Positions 31,476-41,252 of a DNA stretch of 64,000 nucleotides are shown here, in pieces. The notes under the pieces were generated by a model, which searched no databases, had not been told where the DNA came from, and saw nothing but the letters and a program-made list of their open reading frames with translations. Position 1 is the first letter of the stretch. Each line of letters opens with the position of its first letter. Made by a program: the position numbers and the translations under genes. Location of the stretch: positions 1,426,001 to 1,490,000 of the forward strand of contig NZ_LN831034.1 in NCBI RefSeq assembly GCF_002055535.1, read 5' to 3'. Source of the stretch: Streptococcus pyogenes. Its GTDB lineage: Bacteria > Bacillota > Bacilli > Lactobacillales > Streptococcaceae.

Positions 31476-31799
31476 TTACTCGACTTTCTTGATATTATTA
31501 TTACGGTTGCTTAAGCCTGCTTTACCAGCAATATCTATAATACGATCACGGCGAGATAACTCATTTACTTCTTGCTTGGCATTATTAAGCTCTAGTTTTT
31601 GATCCGAAATATGACTATTTAAACTAGTGATTTCTTGTTGTAGCTGCAACTTACGACTTTGCAGGTAAATAATACTTACTGCCATCGTAATCGCTGTTAC
31701 AATGATAGCAGTATAAAAAGCCTTCTCAATTCTAGAGAAAGTTTTTATTCGTTTTTGCAAGGCATTTGTAACTGCCTGAGTTCTTTTTTCATTTGTCAT
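31476..31799 (-). CDS. ftsL: Cell-division protein FtsL
   Basis: 107 residues from the ATG at 31799 (MTNEKRTQAV); a GTG ten codons earlier would overlap rsmH. One membrane helix (about 30-50) is followed by an extracellular coiled coil (QLQQEITSLNSHISDQKLEL). FtsL bridges FtsB/DivIC and the septal synthase FtsW-Pbp2x. Its place between rsmH and pbp2x is invariant in streptococci and clinches the call for a poorly conserved protein. Confidence 0.92.
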   Translation of the reverse strand: MTNEKRTQAVTNALQKRIKTFSRIEKAFYTAIIVTAITMAVSIIYLQSRKLQLQQEITSLNSHISDQKLELNNAKQEVNELSRRDRIIDIAGKAGLSNRNNNIKKVE

Positions 31800-31803
31800 A
31801 GGC

Positions 31804-32754
31804 TTATTTCCGAATTTTTTTGGCAACACGTAGCTTGGCTGAGTGTGCCCTTTTATTAGCTGTTAACTCTGAATGACTAGGTAAGATCGGCTTACGTGAA
31901 ACAAGTTCAAACTTAGGTTTCATATCTTCAGGAATTAGAGGAAGCCCTTTTGGCACATCCACCGTACTAGCTTCTTTAAACAACTGCTTGGTTAGGCGAT
32001 CTTCCAGAGAATGGAAGGTAATAACTGAGATACGACCATCAAGGGCTAATAATTCCATAGCGTCCTGAATAGATTCATCGGCCGCTCCCAATTCATCATT
32101 GACTTCAATGCGAATAGCTTGAAAAATCTGTTTAGCAGGGTGGCCTTTTTTCTTCAACTCTTTAGCTGGCTTTGCTGCCTTAATCAATTCTGCCAACTCT
32201 GTTGTTGTCTCAATAGGCTTAATAGCTCTTGCTTGTTCAATTTTTCGAGCGATCTGCTTGGAGAATTTATCTTCACCATATTTGAAAAAAATCTTAACCA
32301 AATCATTGAATGGATAGGTATTCACCACTTCGTAAGCTGTTAAGAGCGACTGACGATCCATGCGCATATCCAATGGAGCATCTTGTTTATAAGAAAACCC
32401 TCGTTCTCTTTCATCCAATTGCGGGCTGGAAACACCAAGGTCATATAAGATACCATCAATTTCATCAACTCCAAGCGCTGTTAAACGTGCTTTGAGGTGT
32501 CTAAAATTATCTTTAATAAAAGTTACCTGTCCTTTGTCAATATAAGATTTGAGGGTAACTTGTGCATTGTCAATAGCCTTTTGGTCTTGGTCAAAACAAT
32601 AGAGGTGCCCTTCTTCACCAAGTTTGGACAACAAATAAGCTGAGTGGCCTGAGCCACCTAGCGTCGCATCAACATAAATCCCATCAGGCTTTATGTCAAG
32701 CATGTCCACTGTTTCGTGAAGGAGTACGGTCACGTGATGAAATTCTTTTGTCAT
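31804..32754 (-). CDS. rsmH: 16S rRNA (cytosine-1402-N4) methyltransferase RsmH
   Basis: 316 residues from the ATG at 32754 ([12 protein letters not shown]), the family length. SAM-binding segment [16 protein letters not shown], and late motifs [15 protein letters not shown] and [18 protein letters not shown]. It methylates N4 of C1402 in the 16S decoding centre. It heads the division operon. Its promoter is unusually close to the start codon. Confidence 0.96.
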   Translation of the reverse strand: MTKEFHHVTVLLHETVDMLDIKPDGIYVDATLGGSGHSAYLLSKLGEEGHLYCFDQDQKAIDNAQVTLKSYIDKGQVTFIKDNFRHLKARLTALGVDEIDGILYDLGVSSPQLDERERGFSYKQDAPLDMRMDRQSLLTAYEVVNTYPFNDLVKIFFKYGEDKFSKQIARKIEQARAIKPIETTTELAELIKAAKPAKELKKKGHPAKQIFQAIRIEVNDELGAADESIQDAMELLALDGRISVITFHSLEDRLTKQLFKEASTVDVPKGLPLIPEDMKPKFELVSRKPILPSHSELTANKRAHSAKLRVAKKIRK

Positions 32755-32761
32755 AACTTTA

Positions 32762-32770
32762 ATTGTACCA
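32762..32770 (-). promoter_or_regulatory. Extended -10 immediately before the rsmH start codon
   Basis: On the minus strand TG-G-TACAAT (32770-32762) would start transcription at about 32755, one base before the ATG at 32754. No clear Shine-Dalgarno sequence precedes that ATG. Either rsmH has a leaderless transcript or the true promoter lies further up. Confidence 0.4.
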
Positions 32771-32840
32771 TACTTCAAAAGGTTTAGAAATGAAAAAGTA
32801 AGAGAAAAGGATTTCATTCTCGTGGGAATCTTCCTCTTCT

Positions 32841-33271
32841 CTAATCTTGTTCTTTTTGTTCGCTATCAGCCAACTTAGCAAGCACTGACTTAGCCACTGC
32901 CTCTAGAGTTTCAACTGCTTGTAAAAGATTTTTAGCTTCCTTAATCACACAACAATCTGTCAGCGGGTTGTCTAACCAAATACCAAAGGTTTTATCCCAA
33001 ATCGTATTTGGTAAGTCAGCTAATAATAGCCTATCGACGTCTGCCAGCTATCTTCGGCAGTTTTGAAGAGTAACTTGTAAGTCTATTAATAATTGGTTGA
33101 CCTTGCTCATTATTTCGACGTTTGATCCAGCTAACCAGCATACCATCTCCAAAAAAAAACAAAATAGCCCCAATTTCGGACAATTTTCAATTCCAAATGA
33201 ATCACCTGAATCTGATGTAAAAGTTCTTCTAAAGTAACCTTTGCTTCTTCTTTTTCTCTTTCATTAGTCAT
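32841..33271 (-). pseudogene. Degraded gene downstream of proA, unknown family
   Basis: Reading from an ATG at 33271, the frame encodes MTNEREKEEAKVTLEELLHQ and stops after 46 codons. A second frame continues the protein (LSEIGAILFFFGDGMLVSWI ... GQPIINRLTSYSS), and a third finishes it (LADLPNTIWDKTFGIWLDN ... DSEQKEQD, stop at 32841). A frameshift near 33170-33195, another near 33050-33090, and an in-frame stop break what was probably a protein of about 140 residues. The family was not recognised. It is 19 bases after the proA stop, so it was probably the third gene of the proBA operon. Confidence 0.75.
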
Positions 33272-33290
33272 TAAGGGACCTTATAGTAGC

Positions 33291-34541
33291 TTATTCTCTG
33301 ATATGTCCATCCCCATTAATATAAAATTTAGTGCTGGTCAAGGCTTCTAAGCCCATTGGCCCACGGGCGTGCATTTTTTGAGTAGAAATCCCAATTTCAG
33401 CACCAAGCCCAAAAACAAAACCATCGGTAAATCGTGTTGAAGCGTTGACATAAACAGCAGCAGCATCCACTAAATCTTGAAAGGTCTCTGCTGCCTTAAT
33501 ATCCCTTGTGATGATAGCTTCGGAATGGTGACTAGTATACTGATTTATCCAAGAAATAGCTTCTTCCAAAGAGGAAACAACCTTAACAGACATGATATAA
33601 TCTAAAAATTCGGTCTCAAAATCCTCTGCTTTTGCAGGCACTGCCTGCTCAAATAACGGCAAAGCCTTGTCATCTGCCCGCCATTCTACTGGCTGAACTT
33701 GATTGATCGCTTTTTCAAGCATAGGAATAAACCTTGCTGCTACAGCTTCGTGAATTACCAATCCCTCAGCTGCATTGCAAACACTTGGGCGCTTTGTTTT
33801 AGCGTTGATAACAATCTTAGTAGCTATATCTAAGTCAGCTTGAGCATCCACATAGATATGCACATTCCCCACACCTGTTTCGATGACAGGCACTTTTGCT
33901 TTTTCCTTAACGGTCTGAATTAATTTAGCACCACCACGTGGAATCAAAACATCTACATAATCCGTTGCCTGCATCAATTCTTCAGCGACAGCATGTGAGG
34001 GATCCTCAACTAGCTGGACAGCATCTGGGGTGATCCCTGATTTTTCCAGACTTTGTCGGATCAACTTCACCAAAGCTTTATTTGAGTGAAGGGCATCTTT
34101 TCCTCCCCTTAGGATGATCGCATTATTGGTTTTGAACGCCAGACTAAAAGCATCCACTGAAACATTCGGACGACTCTCAAAAATCATCGCAATCACCCCT
34201 AGAGGAACTCTCTTTTGGAGGATTTTAAGGCCATCGAGGTTAGTATAGCCCTTAATGACTTGTCCGATTGGATCAGCTAAGTCAGCAACCTGTTGAACTC
34301 CCTGTGCTATCGCTTTAATCCGTTCTGAAGTTAAGCGCAAGCGATCCATCATGATGTCAGAAATACCATGTTCTTTAGCATTCGCTAAATCTTTTTGGTT
34401 AGCGGCTAAGAGAGTCTGTGTATCGTCAACTAATGCCTTTGCTAAGGTGCTTAAAAAGCGATTTTTAATTTGCGTCGACAAAGGTGCTATTAAAAGACTA
34501 GCTTGTTTTGCCCTTTGCCCTAACCTTCTCATATCAGTCAT
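33291..34541 (-). CDS. proA: Gamma-glutamyl phosphate reductase
   Basis: 416 residues. Reduces gamma-glutamyl phosphate with NADPH to the semialdehyde in proline synthesis. Aldehyde-dehydrogenase-type catalytic Cys lies in [13 protein letters not shown], and the [20 protein letters not shown] and [20 protein letters not shown] blocks are family signatures. The start overlaps the end of proB by 8 bases. AGAGGTAAGG precedes it. The third step (proC) is not in this window. Confidence 0.95.
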   Translation of the reverse strand: MTDMRRLGQRAKQASLLIAPLSTQIKNRFLSTLAKALVDDTQTLLAANQKDLANAKEHGISDIMMDRLRLTSERIKAIAQGVQQVADLADPIGQVIKGYTNLDGLKILQKRVPLGVIAMIFESRPNVSVDAFSLAFKTNNAIILRGGKDALHSNKALVKLIRQSLEKSGITPDAVQLVEDPSHAVAEELMQATDYVDVLIPRGGAKLIQTVKEKAKVPVIETGVGNVHIYVDAQADLDIATKIVINAKTKRPSVCNAAEGLVIHEAVAARFIPMLEKAINQVQPVEWRADDKALPLFEQAVPAKAEDFETEFLDYIMSVKVVSSLEEAISWINQYTSHHSEAIITRDIKAAETFQDLVDAAAVYVNASTRFTDGFVFGLGAEIGISTQKMHARGPMGLEALTSTKFYINGDGHIRE

Positions 34542-35355
34542 GCCTTACCTCTTCTATCTGCTTGAACCAGGTGCCTAGTGGTTGCCCTTCAAGCACTCTT
34601 AAAATATCTCTGGGATTAGCTCCATTCATCAAGACCATCTGTCCTTTGTTTTCAAATACCATCTGAGCAGACTGCACCTTACTTAGCATCCCACCTGTGC
34701 CAAACTTACTGCCCGCACCACCTGCTGACGCAATGATTTCTTGCGTAATATTAGCAACATGGCTGCGTAGCTGCGCATCCTCATAAATAGTAGGGTTTTT
34801 ATCAAAAAGGCCATCAATATCAGACAACATGATTAATAAATCAGCTTTTGTAATACCAGCAACAACAGCAGATAAACGGTCATTATCTCCAAATTTAGTC
34901 GCATGATCCATTTCATCCACACTAACCGCATCGTTTTCATTAACAATCGGCACAATGCCCAAACTAATCAGACTTTCAAAAGCATTGGTAACATTGGCTA
35001 GACTTTCTGGGAAAACCACCACATCTCTCGTCAATAAAATTTGTGACACGTTGGTTTGGTAGTATGCAAAAATTTGTGAATAAAGACTCATCATGGCTAC
35101 CTGACCAACACTGGAAACTGCCTGTTGTTTAGCAAGATTGGTCGGACGTTTTTCCATTTTCAAAATATCTAGTCCAAATCCCATCGCTCCCGATGATACT
35201 AAAATAACTTCCTTGCCCTTATTCATCAAACTTGAAATCACAAAAGCCAGTTGGTCGATTTTTTCTAAATTAATTTTACCTGTTGGTAGCACTAATGAAC
35301 TAGTGCCAATTTTAATTACGATACGTGTTACATCTTCAAATTGTCGTTTCATCAT
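34534..35355 (-). CDS. proB: Glutamate 5-kinase
   Basis: 273 residues from the first of two tandem ATGs (35355, [17 protein letters not shown]). The amino-acid-kinase fold is shown by [28 protein letters not shown] and [15 protein letters not shown]. It lacks the C-terminal PUA domain present in some homologues, as usual for streptococci. It phosphorylates glutamate, the first and feedback-regulated step of proline synthesis. Its promoter lies almost on the start codon. Confidence 0.95.
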   Translation of the reverse strand: MMKRQFEDVTRIVIKIGTSSLVLPTGKINLEKIDQLAFVISSLMNKGKEVILVSSGAMGFGLDILKMEKRPTNLAKQQAVSSVGQVAMMSLYSQIFAYYQTNVSQILLTRDVVVFPESLANVTNAFESLISLGIVPIVNENDAVSVDEMDHATKFGDNDRLSAVVAGITKADLLIMLSDIDGLFDKNPTIYEDAQLRSHVANITQEIIASAGGAGSKFGTGGMLSKVQSAQMVFENKGQMVLMNGANPRDILRVLEGQPLGTWFKQIEEVRHD

Positions 35356-35361
35356 ACCCAA

Positions 35362-35370
35362 ATTATAGCA
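35362..35370 (-). promoter_or_regulatory. Extended -10 of proBA, directly before the ATG
   Basis: TG-C-TATAAT on the minus strand (35370-35362) predicts a start of transcription at about 35355, the A of the first ATG. No Shine-Dalgarno sequence fits in between, so a leaderless mRNA is plausible. The terminator of the preceding gene lies just upstream, where a -35 would otherwise be. Confidence 0.55.
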
Positions 35371-35372
35371 TA

Positions 35373-35398
35373 AAAAACAGCCCCAGAGGACTGTTTTT
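35373..35398 (-). terminator. Terminator of the ABC exporter operon
   Basis: AAAAACAG-T-CC pairs with GG-G-CTGTTTTT, one G-U pair, with a short loop and a six-T run on the minus strand. Confidence 0.7.
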
Positions 35399-35419
35399 CC
35401 GAATAATGATCCCTCTTCG

Positions 35420-37048
35420 TTAAAGCCTCTCTAAGCTTTTCCAGAAGGTTTTTTGAATCCATAATTGCGCAAGACCTAAAACCATTAGTATTAGACAACT
35501 CAATAGAATACTAATCAACAGAGGTTGTTGGATAATATTGGCAATGATAACAGCTCCAAAACCTAGCACACCTGCAACTATTAAATTACCAAAGATAAGT
35601 CCCATTGTTAACCATTGCCCATCTCCTCTGGTAAAGAGTTGCGTCATGTCTTGCCATTTTAAATCCAGAAGCCGGTAGTCACGACGATACATCAATTCCC
35701 CTTGCACAATCAGTGATAGGGCGTAGCCAAGACAAAAAGCAATCGTTAGAAGAGGATGCAGGTGCAACACAAAGAGACCAAACACAAGATAAATCACCAT
35801 AGGCACAATCAGCTGCAGACCTACAAGCAAGCAAAATTTATCCATCAAGAATTTTTTTAACGTTATTGGTAAGCTTTTAATAAAGGTAAAGTTATCCTTT
35901 TCAAGTGAAATACCTACTCCAATAAAGCTGGTTGGTGTTGCACACATGACACCCAAACTAACCCCAAATAATAAGGCTACCCCAAAGTAATCTGGGGAAA
36001 TATGCTTAAAGAAACCTGTGCCACGTGACAAACTTGGACCGATAAAAAGCATCACATACATCAGGGGCATGAGATAGGTTTGTGTCAGTAAAGTTGCATT
36101 TTGTAACGTTAATAGGTGATGTTTTCGCAACAACTGCGCCAGTGATTGATTCTGATGAGGACGATTAACTGGTTTTTTAGTTTGCTTGACTTTGTTCTCG
36201 TTACTAATATAAAAAGCCTCACGATAATAAGTTGGCATCACTTTTGTGACAATACCATATACCATAGCTAGGATAAGTAACAATGGCAACCAAAAGTTAA
36301 GGAGGGCCGCAGTAGAAAACGGTGCCTGAACAACATCATAGAATCCTTTGAAATAGGGAATAGTTGGGTAATCAGTAAATACGCCATCCGTCATCGTACG
36401 CTTGTTGTTACTAATATTAATCGCAAAAATTAAGACGAAAGCGCCAAAAGTTGAGACAAACATCATGATAGTTGAAATGAGTTTTCGTTTGCGACTTCTT
36501 ACAATGATTTTGCCTACCCAAGCATTGATATAAATAGCTAATACCATAGAACTCACTAGTAACACTAAAAAGAGCACGATAGCTACTAAAATAGACAAAG
36601 GATTTCCCAAGAGTTGCCAATAGGCAATTAAGAGAAGAGAGATAAGAGGCATCAAAAAGACAGCACCCATCCCTAGCGACGAGACAATTTTTGCAATATA
36701 GAGTTCTTCTGACGTTACTGGTAAGTGAATATAAAGTTTTAGGTCATTACTTTCATAAAAAATGGTGTAAAGAGAGCTAAAGGCTGTCAAGGTTGACATG
36801 ATAAAAAACATAGCAACGTCAAAGGAGAAAAGTCCTGGATAATGACTGAAATCGACACCAATAAACATAAAAAGGTAAATCACCAAAAACATGGCAATCA
36901 TTAAGGCCTGTTGCCTCATCATGCTTTTATAGGCTTTGAAGTTTTCTTTCGGGTGTTTTTCCTGACGCTTTTTGAGGTTAGCTAAACTTTGTGGATTGGA
37001 ATAAAGAATGTTTATCTTGATAAGTTCCCAAATAGTAGACCAATTCAT
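35420..37048 (-). CDS. ABC exporter, membrane subunit (unknown substrate)
   Basis: 542 residues from the ATG at 37048 ([10 protein letters not shown]), with GAGGGG upstream. About 12 hydrophobic segments; the N-terminal soluble stretch (residues 10-45) is very basic. It resembles the large ABC-2 type permeases that pair with CcmA-like ATPases, such as bacteriocin/antibiotic exporters. The ATPase gene lies 4 bases upstream. I do not recognise a named system. Confidence 0.8.
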   Translation of the reverse strand: MNWSTIWELIKINILYSNPQSLANLKKRQEKHPKENFKAYKSMMRQQALMIAMFLVIYLFMFIGVDFSHYPGLFSFDVAMFFIMSTLTAFSSLYTIFYESNDLKLYIHLPVTSEELYIAKIVSSLGMGAVFLMPLISLLLIAYWQLLGNPLSILVAIVLFLVLLVSSMVLAIYINAWVGKIIVRSRKRKLISTIMMFVSTFGAFVLIFAINISNNKRTMTDGVFTDYPTIPYFKGFYDVVQAPFSTAALLNFWLPLLLILAMVYGIVTKVMPTYYREAFYISNENKVKQTKKPVNRPHQNQSLAQLLRKHHLLTLQNATLLTQTYLMPLMYVMLFIGPSLSRGTGFFKHISPDYFGVALLFGVSLGVMCATPTSFIGVGISLEKDNFTFIKSLPITLKKFLMDKFCLLVGLQLIVPMVIYLVFGLFVLHLHPLLTIAFCLGYALSLIVQGELMYRRDYRLLDLKWQDMTQLFTRGDGQWLTMGLIFGNLIVAGVLGFGAVIIANIIQQPLLISILLSCLILMVLGLAQLWIQKTFWKSLERL

Positions 37049-37052
37049 GCCA

Positions 37053-37787
37053 TCACCCCTCTTCTTGCGCCTTACGCCCAGCGAGTTCAAGGTAGATGCT
37101 CTCCAAGTCTTTGTCAGGATGGTGTTCTTTCAACTCATCAATCGTTCCAACAAAAATCAATTTCCCTTTTTTTAGAATCCCGATACGATCACATAACTGC
37201 TCAGCGACTGATAGCACGTGAGTCGAAAATAAGACTGTATGTCCAGAAGCTGCATGAGCTTTCATCATTTCTTTAAGGTCAAAAGAAGCCTGAGGATCCA
37301 AACCTGTTAATGGTTCATCCAAAATCCAGATGTTAGGATTTGATACAAGAGCACCAATCACAATCACTTTTTGGCGCATCCCATGTGAGAAACTATCAAT
37401 GGTTTGATTAACTTCTTCCTTCAGTTCAAAAAGTGTTGTCAGCTGTGCTAACCGTTCTTCTCTGTCCTCGTCTGACACCCCATAAATTTTAGCTAAAAAC
37501 TGCCAATACTCATTTGGAGTTAGATTCAAGAAAATATCAGGAGAATCTGGCACATAAGCAATTTGTTTTTTGATAGCTTCTCTATTTTCTGTCAGAAGTT
37601 GACCATCCACAAATACTTCGCCATAACTCGCTTCGATAATAGAAGTCAAAATGCTGATGGTCGTGGTTTTACCTGCACCATTATGTCCGATAAGGCCAAA
37701 AATTTCACCGTCATTGATGGTGACGTTTAAATCGCTGAGAGCTTCTTTGTCGCCATACAACTTTGAAACATGTTTAAATTCTATCAT
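37053..37787 (-). CDS. ABC exporter, ATP-binding subunit
   Basis: 244 residues. Walker A GHNGAGKTTT, signature FSHGMRQKV, Walker B LDEPLTGLDPQ, and the H-loop STHVLS place it in the CcmA/YhaQ-type exporter ATPase group. With the next gene it forms a two-component exporter. Candidate roles are peptide or toxin export or immunity; sequence alone does not decide. Confidence 0.9.
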   Translation of the reverse strand: MIEFKHVSKLYGDKEALSDLNVTINDGEIFGLIGHNGAGKTTTISILTSIIEASYGEVFVDGQLLTENREAIKKQIAYVPDSPDIFLNLTPNEYWQFLAKIYGVSDEDREERLAQLTTLFELKEEVNQTIDSFSHGMRQKVIVIGALVSNPNIWILDEPLTGLDPQASFDLKEMMKAHAASGHTVLFSTHVLSVAEQLCDRIGILKKGKLIFVGTIDELKEHHPDKDLESIYLELAGRKAQEEG

Positions 37788-37820
37788 GGTATCCTTTTTC
37801 CTTTTCTTCTCTTTTTCTCC

Positions 37821-38087
37821 CTAGACTGATGAGGCTTCCTCTAAAATATACTTTTCCAATGACTGCTTAAAACGGCAAAGCGATTTTGGAAGTAAAATGT
37901 CATTATCAAGTAAGTAATTATCCACATCTTGGTTTAGTTGGTAGGCAACAAGAAGTGGGTTACTGTGTTTAATTAATCTATTAGAAGCTGCTAAAAGTAG
38001 CTGCGACAAGGCCACATTTTCACGATTTTCTGGATAATCATAAGCCTGTCTAATCACATCGTATAAGCGCTGTCGTTTCTTTTCCAT
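37821..38087 (-). CDS. Small helical protein, possibly of the enterocin A immunity type
   Basis: 88 residues, no signal or membrane helix, predicted to be mainly helical (MEKKRQRLYDVIRQAYDYPE ... LLLAASNRLIKHSNP ... LPKSLCRFKQSLEKYILEE). The pattern and size recall bacteriocin-immunity proteins of the EntA type, and it sits just before an ABC exporter, but similarity is only by eye. A GGAG ribosome site precedes the start. It could equally be an unrelated streptococcal small protein. Confidence 0.5.
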   Translation of the reverse strand: MEKKRQRLYDVIRQAYDYPENRENVALSQLLLAASNRLIKHSNPLLVAYQLNQDVDNYLLDNDILLPKSLCRFKQSLEKYILEEASSV

Positions 38088-38235
38088 TTATACTCCTTTA
38101 TTTTTTGTACTTTTACGCTAATACAATAACAATTAAATTATAATTTTTATGAATCGTTTTGTCAATGACTTCTTATCAAAAGAAGTGTATTAGGCAGTTT
38201 GAGGAAAAGAAAGAACTGGGTATTTTATTTTAAAA

Positions 38236-38267
38236 AAACAGAGTAAATCAAATGATTTACTCTGTTT
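38236..38267 (-). terminator. Terminator of tkt
   Basis: Perfect 15-base arms (38236-38250 and 38253-38267), two-base gap, followed by TTTT on the minus strand, directly after the tkt stop. Confidence 0.85.
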
Positions 38268-38279
38268 GGGATGTTTAAC

Positions 38280-40265
38280 TTAGAGTGATTTGTATAACTC
38301 AGTTGCATTTGCCACAGTGAAACCATATTCTTCGAAGATACGATTTCCTGGAGCTGAAGCACCCCAAGTGTCAATGGTCAATGTTTTTCCTGATAGGCCG
38401 ACATATTTTGCCCAGCCAAAGCTTGAACCTGCTTCGATAGCGAGACGTTTAGTCACAGCTGCTGGTAGGATGCTTTCTTTATACTCTGCTGACTGTTCGT
38501 CAAAGATATTTTGTGATGGCATAGATACGACACGCACATGAATGCCTTCTGCTTCAAGAGCTTCTTGAGTATCCATTGCCAGTTTCACTTCTGAACCTGT
38601 TGCAATCAAGATACCATCAAGGTCGCCTTTGGCTTCTGACAAGATATAAGCTCCTTTGCTAAGACCATCTTCTGCCAATTCTTTTGTGCCCTCAAGCACT
38701 GGAAGGTTTTGACGCGTCAATACAAGCATGGTTGGGCGATCTGTTTCAGCAATGGCACGTTTCCAAGCAGCATTTGTTTCGTTACCGTCTGCTGGACGAA
38801 TAACGTTCAAGTTAGGCATTGAGCGAACACTTGCCAATTGTTCAATTGGTTCGTGCGTTGGCCCATCTTCACCGACAGCGATAGAATCATGTGTCATGAC
38901 ATAAACTGTTGGCAAGTTTTGGAGCGCTGCCATACGAACAGCTGGAAGAAGATAGTTTGAGAAGACAAAGAAGGTTCCGCCGTAAACGCGTGTCCCGCCG
39001 TGAAGGGCAATACCGTTCATGGCTGCAGCCATGGCAAATTCACGAACGCCAAACCAGATGTTACGGCCTTCGTAGTGACCTGGTTGGAAATCTGTTTCAG
39101 CCTTAACCATAGTATTGTTTGAAGCTGAAAGGTCTGCTGACCCACCCCAGAAAGAGGCTACTTGTTCTGAAATTTGTTGGATGGCTTGTTGACTGGATAC
39201 ACGACTCGCCATTGAACTACCAAGTTCGTGCGCTTCAAGTTCTACTTGAGCAGCTTCGTTAGTAAAGGCTTTTTGGTATTCTGCTGCTAATTCTGGATAT
39301 TCTGCTTCATAAGCTGCAAACAAGTCATTCCAGGCTTGTTCTGCTTTTTCACCACGCGCTTGAAGACCTTGAGCAAAGCGCTCTGTTACTTCAGCAGGCA
39401 CTTCAAAATCTTGATGAGTCCATTGGTAAGCTTTTTTGGCAAAAGCAATGCCTTCTGCTCCAAGAGGAGCGCCGTGAACAGCTGAAGTTCCTTGTTTTTC
39501 GGCACCAAAACCAATAATGGTTTTGACTTCGATGATGGTTGGTTTCTCAGTTTCAGCTTTAGCTGCTTCAATAGCAGCTGCAATTTCTTCTAAATCATTT
39601 CCATCTTTCACAAGGATATGTTGCCAACCATAAGCTTCGAAACGTCCTTTCACATCTTCTGTGAAAGCCATAGAGGTTGGACCATCAAGAGAGATGTCGT
39701 TTGAATCATATAGCAAGACCAATTTCCCAAGTTTTAAATGTCCTGCCATACTTGCTGCTTCTTGGCTGACCCCTTCCATAAGGTCACCGTCACCATTCAA
39801 AGCAAATGTGTAGTGATCAACGATGTCAAAGCCTGGTTTGTTAAATTTAGCTGCTAGATGAGCTTCTGCCATGGCCATCCCAACGGCATTTGCGATCCCT
39901 TGACCAAGAGGTCCTGTGGTTGCTTCGACACCGTCTGTGTGGTTCACTTCTGGGTGACCTGGTGTTTTAGAACCCCATTGACGGAAGTTCTTTAAATCTT
40001 CTACAGATAAATCATAACCAGCTAAGTGTAACAAGCTATAAAGCATGGCACTTCCATGACCTGCTGATAGGATAAAACGGTCTCTGTTTGACCAATTACG
40101 GCTTGTTTTGGGATTGATGTTCATGAAGTGATTCCAAAGAACATAGGCCATAGGTGCTGCCCCCATTGGAAGTCCTGGGTGTCCAGAATTTGCCGCTTGA
40201 ATGGCATCCATTGATAGGGTGCGGACAGTGTTTACTGCCAACTGGTCAATTGCATCAAATGTCAT
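38280..40265 (-). CDS. tkt: Transketolase
   Basis: 661 residues from the ATG at 40265 ([20 protein letters not shown]); the frame is open 68 codons further upstream, but that part is non-coding and contains the promoter. The ThDP motif [20 protein letters not shown] and the [18 protein letters not shown] segment are intact. Transfers two-carbon units in the non-oxidative pentose phosphate pathway. It lies downstream of a transaldolase-family gene with about 220 bases between. Confidence 0.96.
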   Translation of the reverse strand: MTFDAIDQLAVNTVRTLSMDAIQAANSGHPGLPMGAAPMAYVLWNHFMNINPKTSRNWSNRDRFILSAGHGSAMLYSLLHLAGYDLSVEDLKNFRQWGSKTPGHPEVNHTDGVEATTGPLGQGIANAVGMAMAEAHLAAKFNKPGFDIVDHYTFALNGDGDLMEGVSQEAASMAGHLKLGKLVLLYDSNDISLDGPTSMAFTEDVKGRFEAYGWQHILVKDGNDLEEIAAAIEAAKAETEKPTIIEVKTIIGFGAEKQGTSAVHGAPLGAEGIAFAKKAYQWTHQDFEVPAEVTERFAQGLQARGEKAEQAWNDLFAAYEAEYPELAAEYQKAFTNEAAQVELEAHELGSSMASRVSSQQAIQQISEQVASFWGGSADLSASNNTMVKAETDFQPGHYEGRNIWFGVREFAMAAAMNGIALHGGTRVYGGTFFVFSNYLLPAVRMAALQNLPTVYVMTHDSIAVGEDGPTHEPIEQLASVRSMPNLNVIRPADGNETNAAWKRAIAETDRPTMLVLTRQNLPVLEGTKELAEDGLSKGAYILSEAKGDLDGILIATGSEVKLAMDTQEALEAEGIHVRVVSMPSQNIFDEQSAEYKESILPAAVTKRLAIEAGSSFGWAKYVGLSGKTLTIDTWGASAPGNRIFEEYGFTVANATELYKSL

Positions 40266-40296
40266 AAGTAAAACCTCTCTGTTTATTACAACTAAA

Positions 40297-40354
40297 ATTA
40301 AACGTTTTCTATTGTCTATTGTATCACAAAAATAGACGCTTTTTTCAGAAAATC
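40297..40354 (-). promoter_or_regulatory. Promoter region of tkt with cre-like and CodY-like boxes
   Basis: Minus-strand extended -10 TG-A-TACAAT (40326-40318) predicts a start near 40311. A cre-like site AGAAAACGTTTAAT (40310-40297) matches 12 of 14 consensus positions at the start of transcription. Further up, TTTTTTCAGAAAATC (40340-40354) matches the CodY consensus at 12 of 15. Confidence 0.5.
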
Positions 40355-40482
40355 CTCCAAAGTCCCTAAATTCTTTTTCTCTATTTTGCCAGAAAAAAAC
40401 TAGTTTGGACATCATTGGTGGATTCTTTTTGACGATGAATATAAGAGAGCCTGTTGACACAGTGGCCACAGACTCTTTAGCC

Positions 40483-41127
40483 TTATTTTTTAAAGGAAGC
40501 CCAATCTTCCATAAAGGTTTTCAAACCATTTGTCGTTAAGGGATGTTGCGTCATCTTAGCAAACAAGGGGTCTGGAATCGTCGCAATGTGTGCGCCTAAT
40601 TTAGCAACAGCTTCCACATGGGCTGTTGTACGAATACTTGCTGCGATGATTTCTGCTTGGAAATCGTACAAGTCAATGATTTCACGAAGGTCGCTGATTA
40701 ATTGATAAGCATCTGTGCCAATATCTTCCAAACGACCGATAAATGGGCTAATGTAAGTTGCGCCTGCTTTCATTGCCATTAAACCTTGGCTTACTGTGAA
40801 AATCAAGGTCACATTAGTTTTAATCCCTTCTTTTGAAAGAATGTTTGTTGCTTTTAACCCTTCTGTAGTCATTGGAATTTTAACGACGACATTGTCATGC
40901 CACTTAGCAATGCTTCTAGCTTCTTCTACCATAGCATCTGCTGTTAGCCCTGTCACTTCAGCACTGATTGGGCCATCGACGATGTCACAGATTTCTTTGA
41001 TAACTGTTTCAAAATCACGTCCTTCACGTGAGATAATGGTTGGATTGGTGGTGACACCATCTACAACGCCAAGTTCATTAATCGCTTTAATAGCGGCTAC
41101 ATTAGCTGTATCTAGGAAAAATTTCAT
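40483..41127 (-). CDS. talC: Transaldolase / fructose-6-phosphate aldolase family (TalC type)
   Basis: 214 residues, the short class of transaldolase. [20 protein letters not shown] is the typical N-terminus, and the Schiff-base lysine lies in [13 protein letters not shown]. The family includes true transaldolases and dihydroxyacetone/fructose-6-phosphate aldolases; a pentose phosphate role is supported by the downstream tkt, but glycerol or dihydroxyacetone metabolism is a possible alternative given the glp genes nearby. Confidence 0.9.
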
Positions 41128-41252
41128 TTCTTACCTCCAAAAATTTTCGATTTTGTTAAGCTCTATTTGATAAGCTTTTTCAAATCATCTACCTTTAGAC
41201 TATCCTACTTTATTATTATAAAAGTGTAACAGTCCTTAGAAAAGACCAAGTA

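Noticed and set aside
33151..33159. Nine-base homopolymer in the broken gene, considered as a phase-variation switch
   Set aside because: The frame is the same on both sides of the tract; the frameshift lies upstream, and other lesions are present.
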